Shown here: positions 35,035 to 45,842 of the stretch, in pieces
Layout: each line of letters begins with the position of its first letter
Position numbering within the stretch: position 1 is the stretch's first letter
Assembly (NCBI GenBank): GCA_036924285.1
Contig: JAYKYS010000008.1
Location: 17,097,001 to 17,161,000, forward strand
Direction: 5' to 3'
From: Asterella californica
Taxonomy: Eukaryota > Streptophyta > Marchantiopsida > Marchantiales > Aytoniaceae
Length of the DNA: 64,000 bases
Notes under the pieces: generated by a model
What the model saw: only the letters and a program-made list of their open reading frames with translations
Database searches by the model: none
What the model was told of the DNA's origin: nothing
Position numbers and translations under genes: made by a program

Positions 35035-36492
35035 TACGATTATGTGATCGAAGATAGACCAGGGAAAAAGCATGCGAATGCTGATCTTTTGTCGAGGGCT
35101 TATGATGATGAGGGAGAAGAACCGTTTGATGATTCATTTCCAGACGAGCATCTGATGACCATCACAAGCATCAAGGAGATACCGGACGAGTACAAGGAAA
35201 TCTGGAGTTTCCTTGTAGATGGCTCTTTTCCAGAAGGTATGCATACCCGAGAACGTAACGCGTTGATCAAGAGATGCAAACCTTACACCATGGTGGAGGG
35301 AATTCTGTTTCATCAAGGAGCAGATGGGTTACTAAGGAGAGCAGTTGGTCAGAAGGAGGCATTCAAGCTAATGCACGAGTTTCACAACGGAACTGTTTGC
35401 GGAGGTCACTTTGCTGGTAAGATAACAGCCTTCAAGATTTTGGATGCGGGTTATCACTGGAGAGGGATTTTCAAAGAGTGTTTAGACTATTGCAAAACTT
35501 GTGACGTATGTCAAGCATTTGCTCTAAAGTCTACTAGAACACCTCCGTTAAGATCAATTCCAGTATTAGGGCCGTTTGAGAAGTGGGGTATTGACTTTGT
35601 AGGTCCTCTTAATAAGACACCTCGAGGCAATAGATACATTGTAGTCGCCACTGACTATTGTACCAAGTGGGTAGAGGCTAGACCTTTGAGAGAAACCAAT
35701 GAAACAGAAGTCGGTAGATTCCTATGGGAGAGGATCATCACGAGATTTGGATGTCCGTTAGAGTTGGTCTCAGATAGAGGAGGAGAGTTTGTAGGGAGCA
35801 TGACTACTGCTATGCTACAACACTTTTCTATCAAGCCACGAGTAACGATCTCATACAAACCAAATGCTAATGGTCTTGCGGAGAAGACCAATCTTACACT
35901 TTGTATGATGCTCGCCAAAGATGCTGGTGTTGAAACTGCGAAACATACTTGGGATAAGAGGCTACATGCCATCTTATGGGAGTACCGAACGACAACAAAG
36001 ACTTCTACTGGATACTCCCCATTTCGATTGGTTTATGGAGTGGAGTCCAAGTTGCCGATCCAATTCGAATTGGATACTTTTCAAACTATTCAACGAAAGT
36101 TGAAGAGGTCGAGAGGAGAAGACGTGGTCAGATCAAGAAGGGAGCAACTCATGGAGTTGGAAGAGACCCGAGCGGTAGCAATGATCCGGATGGAACGAGC
36201 TCAAGCGTATCAAAAGAAGAGTTACGACAAACGGTTGGGCAAGAGGGAGGTAAAACCTTTTCAAGTCGGAGATTGGGTTATGTTGTATGATGCTATCAGA
36301 TTCAAGAGGGCTAGGAAGAAGTTTCTTCCGAGATATTTTGGTCCTTTTGTTGTAGATAAGGTGTGGAGCAACTTCACATATGACCTTCAGGAGCTGGGAG
36401 GAAGGAGATTTGATCGAGTAAATCATGACAAGTTGAAGTTGTTTCATCGACGAAAGTTCTCTCTTCACTCCGAGGACGGAGTGAAAATTTAG
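35035..36492 (+). pseudogene. RNase H tail and integrase of element C
   Basis: Numbered from 35044: the RNase H end DRPGKKHANADLLSR at 4-18; integrase zinc finger (H111/H122 with C153 and C156 in CKTCDVCQ); catalytic core D184 (GIDFVGPL), D244 (VSDRGGEF) and E280; and a C-terminal domain with GDWVMLYDAIRFKRARKKFLPRYFGPFVV. Integrase joins element DNA to the host chromosome. All catalytic residues are present; only the upstream stops would block expression. Confidence 0.9.
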
Positions 36493-36505
36493 TCCGGGGA
36501 TAAAA
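36493..36505 (+). promoter_or_regulatory. Polypurine tract of element C
   Basis: CCGGGGATAAAA immediately precedes the 3' LTR at 36506, the expected primer site for plus-strand synthesis. Confidence 0.65.
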
Positions 36506-37140
36506 TGTAACGACCTATGTTACACACAGGAAGTTTGTCTATTAGTAAGGTATTTAGTTATAACTAAGTGTTGAGAATGTTTATTGGCTGCCAAAGTACT
36601 TTAAGGATGTATCAAGTTAGTCATGACTAGCTAAAAGTTAGTTATGGTTAAACTTAGATGTACTTTTGACAGAATTCAGATATTTGCTAAAGAGTGAGCA
36701 CTACTATCTTGTCATCTTGTCTAAAAGGTAGAAAGGAGGTGGAAAGTATCCCTTATCTCCTTTTTGACTTGATATTAGTGGTTGGATTAAAGTTGTGGAC
36801 TTTGTGGGCATTAAAAACAAGAAGAGATTCCACATGTTTCCTTTTTAGTGGGTCCTAGTGTAGAGGGGGGGTGGAAATTCTAGATTCCTTGAGAATATTT
36901 CAGAATCCTTCTAGAAGTTGTTGACTTTGAAGGATAAGCCCATGTGAAAAGATAAAAAGCCCATGTGATCAATGCTTTTACCTTAAGTAATATCTTAGTA
37001 AAACCCGGTAAAAGTAGTTACGGCTGAGTTACCGGAGGGTATCAAAGTAAAAACCTAGAATGTATAAATAGAGGAGTAGAGAAGAGCTCCTCATCCTTGT
37101 TTTCACATTGTCGTAATGACAACTTGAGTAATATAGAGAG
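36506..37140 (+). repeat. 3' LTR of element C
   Basis: Nearly identical to 30372-31007: one substitution near 36660 and one single-base deletion were noticed by eye. TATAAATA lies at 37063-37070. Confidence 0.92.
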
Positions 37141-37614
37141 TATGGGATATTTTTAGCATGTGAGAACTTGAGAGACGTCGTTAGAATGGAGGATTTTAGT
37201 TGATGTGTTTAAGGAGATTTTTAGTTGATAAGTTTGTGAGTGTATGAATGAGTGAACTCAGCATTTTCCCTTCAAGTTCATGGTGTGCTTCCATCAAAGC
37301 CATCAGAGGTGACCCCTGAGTGAGAGACATGCCCGACATGTTGCAGATTCGTGGATGACGATCGTGGAGGTTGAGAGATCGGGGGGGGTAGTTGATCGAT
37401 AGGACCGCGGAGGGTTTACAGTCCCCTTGAACTAGTCCATCTGATGCACCACAGATTGCAACGCCTTGGTTGCTAATACCTCCTTCCTCTCTGTGCTCTG
37501 CTGCTGCTGCATAAACATGGAAAAAGCTTAGAACATCTTCATCGTAGCAGCATCCAACTGAACAGGTTGCTGAGCAGCAGCAGCACCTCCACTTGATGAT
37601 CCTTGGTTGGTCAT
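37141..37614 (-). pseudogene. N-terminal part of element B gag
   Basis: The minus-strand ATG at 37612-37614 opens MTNQGSSSGGAAAAQQPVQ, a short glutamine/alanine-rich start. Its frame meets a TAA and a TAG within about 60 codons, where CAA and CAG would fit the Q-rich context. The frame then becomes unreadable towards the C insertion point at 37140. The continuation of gag lies across element C at 30371. Confidence 0.55.
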
Positions 37615-37663
37615 GATATCTGATCCTGTAACACTCTCAAGAAAACTCTCACCCTAGGTGTTT

Positions 37664-37679
37664 CACGTCAAGTTCACCA
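37664..37679 (-). promoter_or_regulatory. Candidate primer binding site of element B
   Basis: On the minus strand TGGTGAACTTGACGTG lies 11 bases inside the 5' LTR. It begins TGG, as required for pairing with a tRNA CCA end. The tRNA species cannot be named from this sequence alone. Confidence 0.5.
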
Positions 37680-37690
37680 AAAAGAGAGTA

Positions 37691-38894
37691 TGTCGGAGTG
37701 TGATCCGTCTACCTAAGAAAGCGCCGGGCTTCTGGCTGTGGTTGTTTACTCAAGAGGTTGGCTTTCAGGTCACAACAGGGGCCATAAACACTCACACAGT
37801 TGTGTAGGGTCCTCTAAAATGCTCAAAAAGTGAAATTTAGGTTTAACTAGTAGTAATAGGTTTAAGCGGTGAACTTTGACACTTAAAGAGAGGAAAACTA
37901 TGAAGGTTTAGACTTCTAAACTTCCCCTACATGTAAATGAGGCACTACTGAACACACACACGAAGTTTCAGCCTGAAATTGAATTCTAGCACCGAGATGT
38001 TGACAGAAAAGTTCTGAATAAGAGAATTATGGCAATTTCTGGTACCTAGACAGCTATTCAGACATAGAACAGAGAATTGGCTCGATGAATTTCAAATCTT
38101 CTCACAGTATCTGTAGTCTACAGGATGCTGAACATCCCTGTGAAGTTGGGACTCCTGAATGTACACAGAACTCCAGATCTCTTCCTCTGAAGTCGCTGCT
38201 CTAGATTAAGAGCTTTTCAGACCCCCTCTGCTTCAGCGGCTGCCCTGAATTACTCAGTTACTCAAATGATTCGAAACTTTTTGGACAGTCGTAGCCCTCA
38301 GTGCTTGGCACGACGAGCTCTCTCTTCCTGAGTTCTCCGATTTCGAAGATACCTCACCAATTGCTCGAACTCCACTCTAGAGCTCTGTTTCTAAACTTAG
38401 AGTTTTACAAAAGACGAAAATAGACCAATGGGAGTTCATAGCTCCACTTGACTGTCCTTTTGTGTCTTAAACTACCTGGTAACTTATCTACACTCATAGG
38501 CTACCACGTCAAGCCCCCTAGAGTGCCAGCGTAGAACTTAAACTACCTAAAACGACACGTAGCCCCGAAAATTAACTTAAATCAGCTAGAAAGCGTGCAT
38601 GGGCGACAAGTAAGTACAACCCATGAGCTCAAACCCCTATCAGCATGGAAACCCTAAGTTATGTACATTGAACGTCATAGACAAGTAAGAAGTCACTTGC
38701 ACAAGCGCACAAATGCTTGAACAAGATAACTAACATACTATTAGCCTACTAGGACTCAAAATAGTGTTAACACCATATTCAAAAGTGTCAAACATATACA
38801 TAAAGGACTAGAAGTAATATGAGCTAACTTCTAGAACTACTAAACCTAAGCGTCGGAGTAGAAGTCAAGCATGTAGCCGCCAAGTAGCGCGACA
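37691..38894 (-). repeat. 5' LTR of element B
   Basis: The same 1204-bp length as the 3' LTR and about 98% identical by eye. On the plus strand it starts TGTCGGAGTG and ends GCGCGACA. Confidence 0.92.
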
Positions 38895-39600
38895 ACGTCC
38901 GAACCCAGAGAAGGTAGATGTTATAACAAGAATAGCTGACTGTACCAACATCATTGAGGTTCGACGGTTCTTGGGAGCTTGTGTGTTCTTTCGTGTGAGT
39001 ATTCTTCATTATGCACACATTGCCGAGCCTTTGTATGCACTTCTGAGAAAGAGGAGGAGGTTTACTTGACGGCAAGAACATCACGAGGCAATGGAGCAAC
39101 TGAAGGAGATTCTGAAGTCTCCACTTGTACTAAGGAGGCTTAACTACGAGAGCGGGAGATTTGTGATACTGACTGTTGATACAAGTCCAAAGGCGATTGT
39201 ATGGACAGTTAGTCAAGAAGATGCAGAAGGTTTTGCGGTTTGTTTCAAGGTTTGGAGCTCAGATCTTAACAGATAGATAACGTAACTATCCTCAGGTGAA
39301 GCGTGAGTTGTGGAGAGTTGTTACTGCTATGAAGGTAGATCGAGAGTTCTTGATAGGAGCCCGTGTAATATTAGAAACAGATTGTTTGCCTTAGTTGGGT
39401 ATGATAACAAACTGCAATACTCCAGACATAGCAATGCTGCGATGGATTGCTTATGTCCGGAGTCTGGGAAGGACAATCTAGTTACAGATATGTTGTCTAG
39501 GGCTCGTTATACAAAGAAGATGAGATGTTTGCAGAGGTGGAGAATGAAAAGAAGAAAGACGTTTGGTGCCAAGTTGATCAGCAGACTTCAAACTTAGAAC
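38895..39600 (+). pseudogene. RT end and RNase H of element A
   Basis: Resumes A's pol right after B: NPEKVDVITRIADCTN, then IEVRRFLGACVFF, LLRKRRRFT-stop, and RNase H with LTVDTSPKAIVW (39166-39201). From about 39277 the homology switches frame repeatedly (VTDMLSRARY near 39482). Every domain has a counterpart in B's pol. Confidence 0.8.
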
Positions 39601-40599
39601 CACTGCCGTTCAACAAGGCCGAGGAGTTCTACTCAGACTCCTCGGAGTTGTTTAACGGCAGATTGTCTGCCGCGAGAAGATCTCTCCAACTATGTAGAGG
39701 GACGAGCATTACGAACGAAGACTACAGAGAATATTTGTAAGTTTGTGCTTGAAGATATCATCTGCCGTTATGGATCTGTTGGGAGATTACGGACAGATAG
39801 GGGCGAGTTGAGAGGTGTAGAAGTGAGAGAGTTCTTTCCTCATTATGGAGTAAAGCTTCGACTTACTACTGCCATGAACCCAGAAGGTATTGGTAAGAGT
39901 GATCGAGGACACCCTTCTAATGTTCAAGCTTTAGTGAAAGCATGTGATGGTAAGCCTAGAGAATGACCGAGACTTCTTCCATTTGCTTTATGGGCTGATA
40001 GAACTACACATTATACCACAACTGGCTATATGCCGATTGAGCTTATGTTAGGGTAGAAACCAATCATGTCTGCTGAAGAAGACTTTCCTACATGGGTTAC
40101 GTTACCATGGGAAGATGGTTTAGATCGCGCTTCACTTATTGCTTTACGTACCAGGCAGTTAGAGCGGAGAGAGGAGGATCTTGTTGAAGCGCAAGAGAAG
40201 CTGAAGGTGGCTCGAGTCAAAAACAAAGAACGTTTTGACAAGACTCACCGACTACGACCAAAGCCAATACGTGTTGGTGATTGGGTTCTGCTGTATGACA
40301 GCACGTTGGAGAATCAACATTCTACACTTCGTAAGTTCTCTCGAAGATGGTTTGGACCTTGTGTTGTGCTAGATGTTTATGAAAATGCCACTTATAGTTT
40401 ACGAGAGCTAGATGATACTCCTTTGAAGCTATCTGTGGCAGGCAAACATGTGAAACTATTCAAAAGACGTGGAGGATCAATAGAGTTATTCAACTTTCTA
40501 GAGTCAGAGCAGAGGACAACAAGAGGTGAAGACATCTCGACAACCGAAGAGACTAAGACGGAGGAGAGTGACGATGATGAAGAACAGACAGAAGAATGA
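39601..40599 (+). pseudogene. Integrase of element A, internally deleted
   Basis: Near 39670 the sequence jumps from the RNase H-integrase spacer (EEFYSDSSELF) to REDLSNYVEGRALRTK, which in B lies past the zinc finger and the first catalytic Asp; both are lost. The rest is recognisable: TDRGEL, NPEGIGKSDRGHP (the E of the triad is D here), ADRTTHYTTTGYMP, and an almost clean C-terminal domain 40066-40599 with GDWVLLYDSTLENQHSTLRKFSRRWFG. It has an acidic end like B's. Confidence 0.82.
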
Positions 40600-40633
40600 A
40601 GAAGTTGGCACATGTCGGAGGATGTGCAGGTTT

Positions 40634-40645
40634 GGAGAGGGTGGA
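40634..40645 (+). promoter_or_regulatory. Polypurine tract of element A
   Basis: GGAGAGGGTGGA just before the 3' LTR TGTCG at 40646; the same arrangement as in element B. Confidence 0.65.
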
Positions 40646-41901
40646 TGTCGTGATGTGAATCATTTCACATAGTAAATGATTCATCTCTTTGTCAGGAGTT
40701 AGTCTCTCTGAGCGAAGTTAGGACCTCAGAGAAGTTGATACTCGAAGATGTTATGTATTTAGAGTCCTAGTAGATTGTTTACCATGTTCATAGAGTTTTA
40801 AACTCATGGGTTGTACTTACTTGTCTCCCATGCACTCTTTCTAGCTAGTTTAAGTTATCTTTCAAAGTTACGTGTCATTTTAGGTAGTTTTAGATTTTCG
40901 TTGGCACTTTAGGCGGCTGACGTGGTAACCTTTGAGTGAAGTTAAGTTACCACATAGATTAAGGCACTAAAGGACAACCAAGTGGAGCTATGAACTCCCA
41001 TTGGTCCATTTTTGTCTTTTGTAAAATTCTAACTTTAGAAGTAGAAGTCTAAAGGAGAGTTCGAGCATTTGGTAAGGACATTGCAAAATCTGAGAGCACA
41101 GGAAGATAGAGCTCGTCGTGCCAGTCACTATCAGTGAAATTCTTGATTGATTTGGAGCAATAAAGAAGTTTTGAGTTATGTCAAATTGAAGTTCAGATTG
41201 AGTTGAAACTTCATCACTTTTGTTGATTTTGGGGTTTTGAGTATCAATTCCAGCAGAAAAAAGATAATCGCTTCAAACCTACGTGGCTGCATTCACTGTC
41301 AGCAGGGCTACGACTGTCCAAAAAGTTTCATGTCATTTGAGTGACTAAGTAATTCAGGGCGACCGCTGAAGCAGAGGGGGTCTGAAAAGCTCTCAATCTA
41401 GAGCAGCAGCTTCAGAGAACGAGATCTGGAGAACCGTGTACAACCACCAGGCCCACTTCACAAGGGTGTTCAGCAAGCTATGAACTCCAAGTTTTGTAAG
41501 AATCTTCGAAAGTGATCGAGCCAATTTCCTGTTCTAGGTCGAAATTGCCATCTGGGTGCCAGAAATTACTATAATTTCTCTACTCAGGATGTTTCTGTCC
41601 ATATCTCGGTGATAGAATTTGATCTCAGGCTGAAACTTCGTATGTGTGCTCAGTAGGGCCTCTTTTACATGTAGGAGAAATTTAGAAGTCTGAACCATCA
41701 TAGTTTTTCTCTCTTTGAGCGTTAAAGTTCACCGTCTGATCCTATTACTACTAATAAAACTTGAACTTTGCTTCATGAACATAATAGAGGTTCCTACAGA
41801 CCTGTATGAGTGCCTATAGCGCCCTGTTGTAACCTGAAAAGCCTATCCTTTGAGTAAAATAGCCATAGCCAGAAGCCGAGCGCTTCTCTAAGTAGGAGTA
41901 T
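40646..41901 (+). repeat. 3' LTR of element A
   Basis: Starts TGTCGTGATGTG and matches 13573-14823; the match ends at GTAGGAGTAT. The missing last ~30 bases are replaced by unrelated DNA, so the right end is a rearrangement junction, not an original terminus. Confidence 0.85.
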
Positions 41902-41942
41902 CAGAGTCTTCCGATCACATCACATCCAGAAGGTTCCGCCCT

Positions 41943-41961
41943 TCTCAAGAAAACTCTCACC
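41943..41961 (+). repeat. 19-bp match to element B leader
   Basis: TCTCAAGAAAACTCTCACC here equals 37635-37653 in B's leader. It lies between the truncated 3' LTR of A and the copia fragment, suggesting a scrap of another A/B-family copy at this junction. Confidence 0.5.
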
Positions 41962-41999
41962 TTGACAACAGGTTCGCAAGTGGAAGATCATGAGCAAAA

Positions 42000-42340
42000 A
42001 GAACTCTCCATTCATGCATGCCACTCTTACTGCCTCTCAAGATCACCGTCGAGGAAGGCGTTCTTGAAGTCCATCTAGTACATCTTCCAACCTTTCTGAA
42101 TTACAACTGCAACTGCGGTTCAAATAGTCACCATTTTTGCAATTGGAGCAAAGGTCTCCTCAAAATCCACTCCATGTTGTTGTGCGTAGTCCTTGGTACC
42201 AATCTGATCTTGAACCGACACACGGTACCATCCGAGTTGCGCTTGACCTTGAAGACCCACTTGCAACCAATGGCTTTCTTACCCTCATGTAAGTCCATCA
42301 ACTTCCAAGTGCAACAAGTTCAACTTCCATAACACTTATC
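42000..42340 (-). pseudogene. copia reverse transcriptase start
   Basis: Minus-strand homology to the early palm: KWVFKVKRNSDGT, then MDFKNAFLDGDLE (the copia D-V-K-T-A-F-L-N-G motif) near 42040-42078. Frames are interrupted and the rest of the enzyme is absent. Confidence 0.6.
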
Positions 42341-43204
42341 CATTGGACTTTGTGCAAGTGAAGTCGGTTCTTGTTCTTGAAGGAAATTGGTCATATATGT
42401 ACAGTGTGCGGCACGAAAACTTTCATGCATATATTTACTTATTGGATGTTTTGTCTGTTCAGATCTGCGAGAGGTAATCGGTGCACTAGCCACCTCTCCT
42501 TGCAACTGATCTGACGTAGATGCCAAGGTTTGGGATAAAGTATCCAATTGATGTGAGAGATCCACATATTTGGATGAGTCAAACATACGCTGCAATAGCA
42601 CTCGTTCATCTTGTGTAGAAACTACACTAGTTCCACTAGGTTGTATCACATGGACTTCAGTGTTAATAATAGCTCTGTGCAATTGATTCTGATCTGGAAT
42701 CAATGACTTCTCCAGATCCTCTACTCAACGTAGTACTCTGAGGTACTACAGTGGACTGATTCCTTGGTTCTACAATAGATATAGGGATGGCTACGACAGA
42801 TGCAAGAGCAAACCAAGATTGTAGCTCATAAAAAACAACATCTCTACTGATATAGAACTGCTTGGACAAAGGATTGTAACATCTATATCCTTTCATATCA
42901 GAAGCATATCCAAGGAAAATACATCTAGTTTCTTTCGTCTCTCATTTGGTATGTCACGTCACAAAAACATCCAAAAACTTTAAGGAAAGAGTAATCTGAC
43001 TTATTGTTTGTGAAAATCTCCATCGGTGGTCTGGTTGTGGATTGCCGCTGTAGGTGTCCGGTTGATCAGATACATCACACATGAAGTAGCTTCTGCCCAG
43101 TAAGGTCTAGGCATGGTTTTCTCATTCAACATCGCACGAGAAGCTTCTACTTTGTGTCGATCTTGCGTTCCGCAACCTCGTTCTGCTGTAGACTGTAACT
43201 GCAA
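42320..43204 (-). pseudogene. copia integrase C-terminal region and linker
   Basis: ERGCGTQDRHKVEASRAMLNEK, then PYWAEATSCVMYLINRTPTA (43040-43150) is the copia integrase core end, followed by KGYRCYNPLSKQFYISRDVVFYE (42810-42896), the GKR-type chromatin-binding region, and a T/S/Q-rich linker before reverse transcriptase. Stops and shifts separate the pieces. Confidence 0.75.
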
Positions 43205-44110
43205 GTCTTCTGATGTCAGATGTCATGCTCACGTAGATATGCATCGAACTCTCTAGAAAGAAACTCACCTCCTCCATCAGATCTCAAACAAAGAATAGAT
43301 TCTCCAAATTGTTTCTCCACCAACTTGTAGAAAGTCTGGAATGTTGACAGTATTTCGGCAGAGGACTTGTTTCTCAGCAAATAGATCTAAGTATAACGTG
43401 AATGATCATCCATGAACGACCCAAAATACTAGAAACTGATCATACTTGGCTGAGAAACAATCCATACATAAGTGTGAACAAGCTCCAGAAGGTTGTTCGC
43501 TCTGCTACCTGATCCCTTAAAGGGTTGTCTAGCTTGTTTGCCGAACTGACATGCTGCACAGACTCCAGTGGGCTCACTAGATTCGAATTTGGGCAGAAGG
43601 GGATCAGATCAGAACTCGGAAGCTCATGTGCCCAATCTGCTTGTGTCAGATGTCAATATCAGACACTATTGGACCACTCTGTCTATACATGATAGCCTGT
43701 AACTTAGACATAGAGGCATCTAGTTTAAACAGCCTATCACTCTTGCTACCTCGAGCTATGACAGTGCTATTATAATCTTCAATAAGGTCCATGTTTATGA
43801 AAACGCACTTGCAAACCTTGCTTTATCAAATGTCCTACAATTAGTAGGTTTCTAGTCAATGTGGGTACATGCAAGACATTCTGTATACCAGTAAACATTG
43901 AAGCAAGAATGTCAAGCAGAATGTTATCATTGTGCTGGATCTGGTGCTTGGTGTCATCGCATGTCATCATAAGTTGAGGAGTCTCTACAAGCTTGGGTGA
44001 ACTGAATCACTCTTCATGGATGTCATGTGATTGGTGACGTTGGAGTCGATAACCTAGTCAATCTGTGGCTCGAAAGTCGCATAACTCTGATGCATTGTAA
44101 TCATCAACAG
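43205..44110 (-). pseudogene. copia protease and integrase core, heavily broken
   Basis: Readable pieces on the minus strand: ILLDILASMFTGIQNVLHVPTLTRNLLIVGHL (43820-43920; the Gag-pre-integrase segment after the protease), FKLDASMSKLQAIM, and degenerate integrase stretches. Stops occur every 20-60 codons. Confidence 0.6.
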
Positions 44111-44821
44111 CTATGAATAGACTTGCTCAGTTACTACATAGCCTTGCTGGTTGCTGTTATCTTGTTGGGAGTTGTTGGCATATTGTCTTTGATTGTTTTG
44201 TCGCTTGTAGCATTGATTTGCATTGTGACCTTGCTTCTTGTAGTAGTTGCAAGAACCATACGCACGTCGCTGCTACTATGACTGTTTTCCGTGATCTCGT
44301 CCACGACCTCTACCTCGAAATTCTCCAGAACTTGCAAAATAAACAGATTCTTGCTGATCCGTTGAAGTAGTACTCCCCAATAGACTCACCTCCTCTCCTA
44401 ATATCATAAGAACAAGTTCATCAAATCGCAGAAGGGGTTCTCTGATCAAAATTGAGACAATGAACTGCTTGTACTCAGCAAGCAGTCCCTGCAATGTAGC
44501 CGCGATCAAGATAGTGGGTTCAATCCCAACTTTGACTGAAGATAACTGATCTACGAGCTGCTTGACATGATTCACATAGTTATTGATGCACATCTATTTC
44601 TTCTTCATAGTGTTGAACTACTGCAGCAATTGCAGCTTCTACTTCTCTATTCCTAATTGAAATAGACGCGCGAGTGCATCCTAAGCTTTCTTGGACATAT
44701 CACAATCTTGGATGTGATCAATCATCGATGTTGAGACTGTCAACGCGATGTAGTGAATCGTTTGATACGATCGCTTCTTCCACTCCTTGAATTTCACGTC
44801 AAAAACAGATACATCAGACAT
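44111..44821 (-). pseudogene. copia gag
   Basis: The minus-strand ATG at 44819-44821 opens MSDVSVFDVKFKEWKKRSY. After stops it continues as a UBN2-type gag domain: INNYVNHVKQLVDQLSSVK, LQGLLAEYKQFIVSI and FDELVLMILGEE. The Arg/Gly-rich end and a degenerate knuckle CNYYKKQGHNANQC follow, in which the second Cys is Tyr. The order and motifs are those of Ty1/copia Gag. Confidence 0.72.
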
Positions 44822-45599
44822 TTTCTCCTCCTCAGTGATAAGATCTCATAGATCTTGTCTCTACATGAAGGTCATCATCTAGAACTTCCACACTGGGTAG
44901 TTGTTCTTGTCGAGATTCTCTCAAGTGATCAAAGACACGGACTCCACCATAGCTGCAATAGAGAAATTGCATTGTTTTATACGCGAAAAATCTCACATAA
45001 CCTTCATGAAACTCGTCCGCCCACACCTCGCATGAAGAGTTGTCACAAATCACAACAAGGCAACTCCACGAACTCCTCCTGCAGCGAGAATGAAGAAAGA
45101 ATCTGTCTGCGAATTGTAGGTGTACAAAACCCGGCGAAAACATCAAAAGAACTGACCAAGAAAGATCAAAAACTAGACCAAATGAGGTAAAAAATGAGCA
45201 CGCAATATCTTGAAATTTTGTAAATTTTTCAAAGGTATTTTACCCATCCTAATTGGACCAGTATTTCTTTTGGACTCAAGTCCTAAAACTTTCATTTTGG
45301 TCGAAAAAGATCCGATTAAAAATCTATCACTGGAAACCTCCAAATCTGCTGAAACTTGACCGAGTACACAATTCGCACTTTCTGAACAATATAGTCTTTA
45401 TGGGACTGGTCGACAGATACCAACGAGAAAAAATTATCTTGGCGTTCAAAGTTTCTGGTGACAAAAAGAAAAAGTCGTCTCACCGGAACGCATCAGCAGG
45501 ATAGTGCTCGACATCAGGCACAACTCCACCTGTCACTCATGTACTTCTCCATGCACAAACTCCATCTTGCTCATCAGCGAGGGACACACGCTCTCTACT

Positions 45600-45611
45600 A
45601 CTCTGATATTA
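45600..45611 (-). promoter_or_regulatory. Candidate primer binding site of the copia fragment
   Basis: On the minus strand, just inside the LTR, the bases read TAATATCAGAG. This resembles the initiator-Met tRNA primer site (TGGTATCAGAG) typical of copia elements, with changes at the start. Confidence 0.5.
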
Positions 45612-45842
45612 TGTAGAAAGATCGATACTTCTAGGAAGATACTCCAAGAAAAGAGAGCGAGTAGACAAGGAAGTAAAATAGGAACAAGATAAGAGAGGCT
45701 TCGCCTCTCCATGTATATATAGTGGAGGTGAGTACAAGAGAAATCTTAATGGTGGGTTAGCCTTCTAACTAACTGTATGTAACTACTCTAACCACTCCGG
45801 CTTATAGTAGTCGTTGATCTATTAGAGCTTGGAACTATATCA
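45612..45842 (-). repeat. 5' LTR of the copia fragment (outer end tentative)
   Basis: The inner end is TGTAG on the plus strand, next to the primer site. The outer end is placed at a CA (minus-strand TGATATAGTTCC) by the TG...CA rule only, as no second LTR exists for comparison. It contains a TATA-like TATATATA at 45714-45721 and a hairpin GAGAGGC/GCCTCTC at 45693-45709 just downstream in transcript direction. Confidence 0.5.

Larger units (their letters stand above)
30372..37140 (+). mobile_element. Element C: young Ty3/gypsy retrotransposon in B's gag
   Basis: LTRs 30372-31007 and 36506-37140 differ at about two substitutions or indels in ~636 bp, so insertion is recent. Gag-pol 31606-36492 stays in one frame broken by three stops only. 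C is a different family from A and B, judged by LTR, protease site (VDGGS) and integrase. No 5-bp target duplication is visible (flanks TGTCC and TATGG), so the exact outer base of the LTR or a small deletion is uncertain. Confidence 0.9.
18399..38894 (-). mobile_element. Element B: Ty3/gypsy retrotransposon nested in A, itself broken by C and D
   Basis: The two 1204-bp LTRs (18399-19602, 37691-38894) flank gag-protease and pol on the minus strand. The outer ends read TGTCGG...CGACA. ACGT flanks both ends (18395-18398, 38895-38898), a likely 4-bp target duplication; removing one copy plus B restores A's reading frame through this point. B is related to A, so this is an insertion into its own family but in the opposite orientation. 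By eye about 20 of 1204 LTR bases differ. Confidence 0.9.
13573..41901 (+). mobile_element. Element A: old, defective Ty3/gypsy retrotransposon split by element B
   Basis: The outer shell of the nest. Order on the plus strand: LTR, truncated gag, protease, reverse transcriptase, then 20.5 kb of inserted element B, then the rest of reverse transcriptase, RNase H, integrase and LTR. It belongs to the same family as B: the proteins align along their length and the LTRs are homologous. Defects include many stops and frameshifts, a deletion joining the 5' LTR directly to the middle of gag near 14823, and a deletion near 39670 removing the integrase zinc finger and first catalytic Asp. Both LTRs lack their last ~30 bases, and no target-site duplication is visible. 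Confidence 0.85.
41902..45842 (-). mobile_element. Decayed Ty1/copia retrotransposon fragment
   Basis: On the minus strand: LTR, gag, protease, integrase and the start of reverse transcriptase, in copia order (integrase before polymerase). All frames are broken. The element is cut off within reverse transcriptase at the junction with element A, so there is no 3' LTR. Confidence 0.8.
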
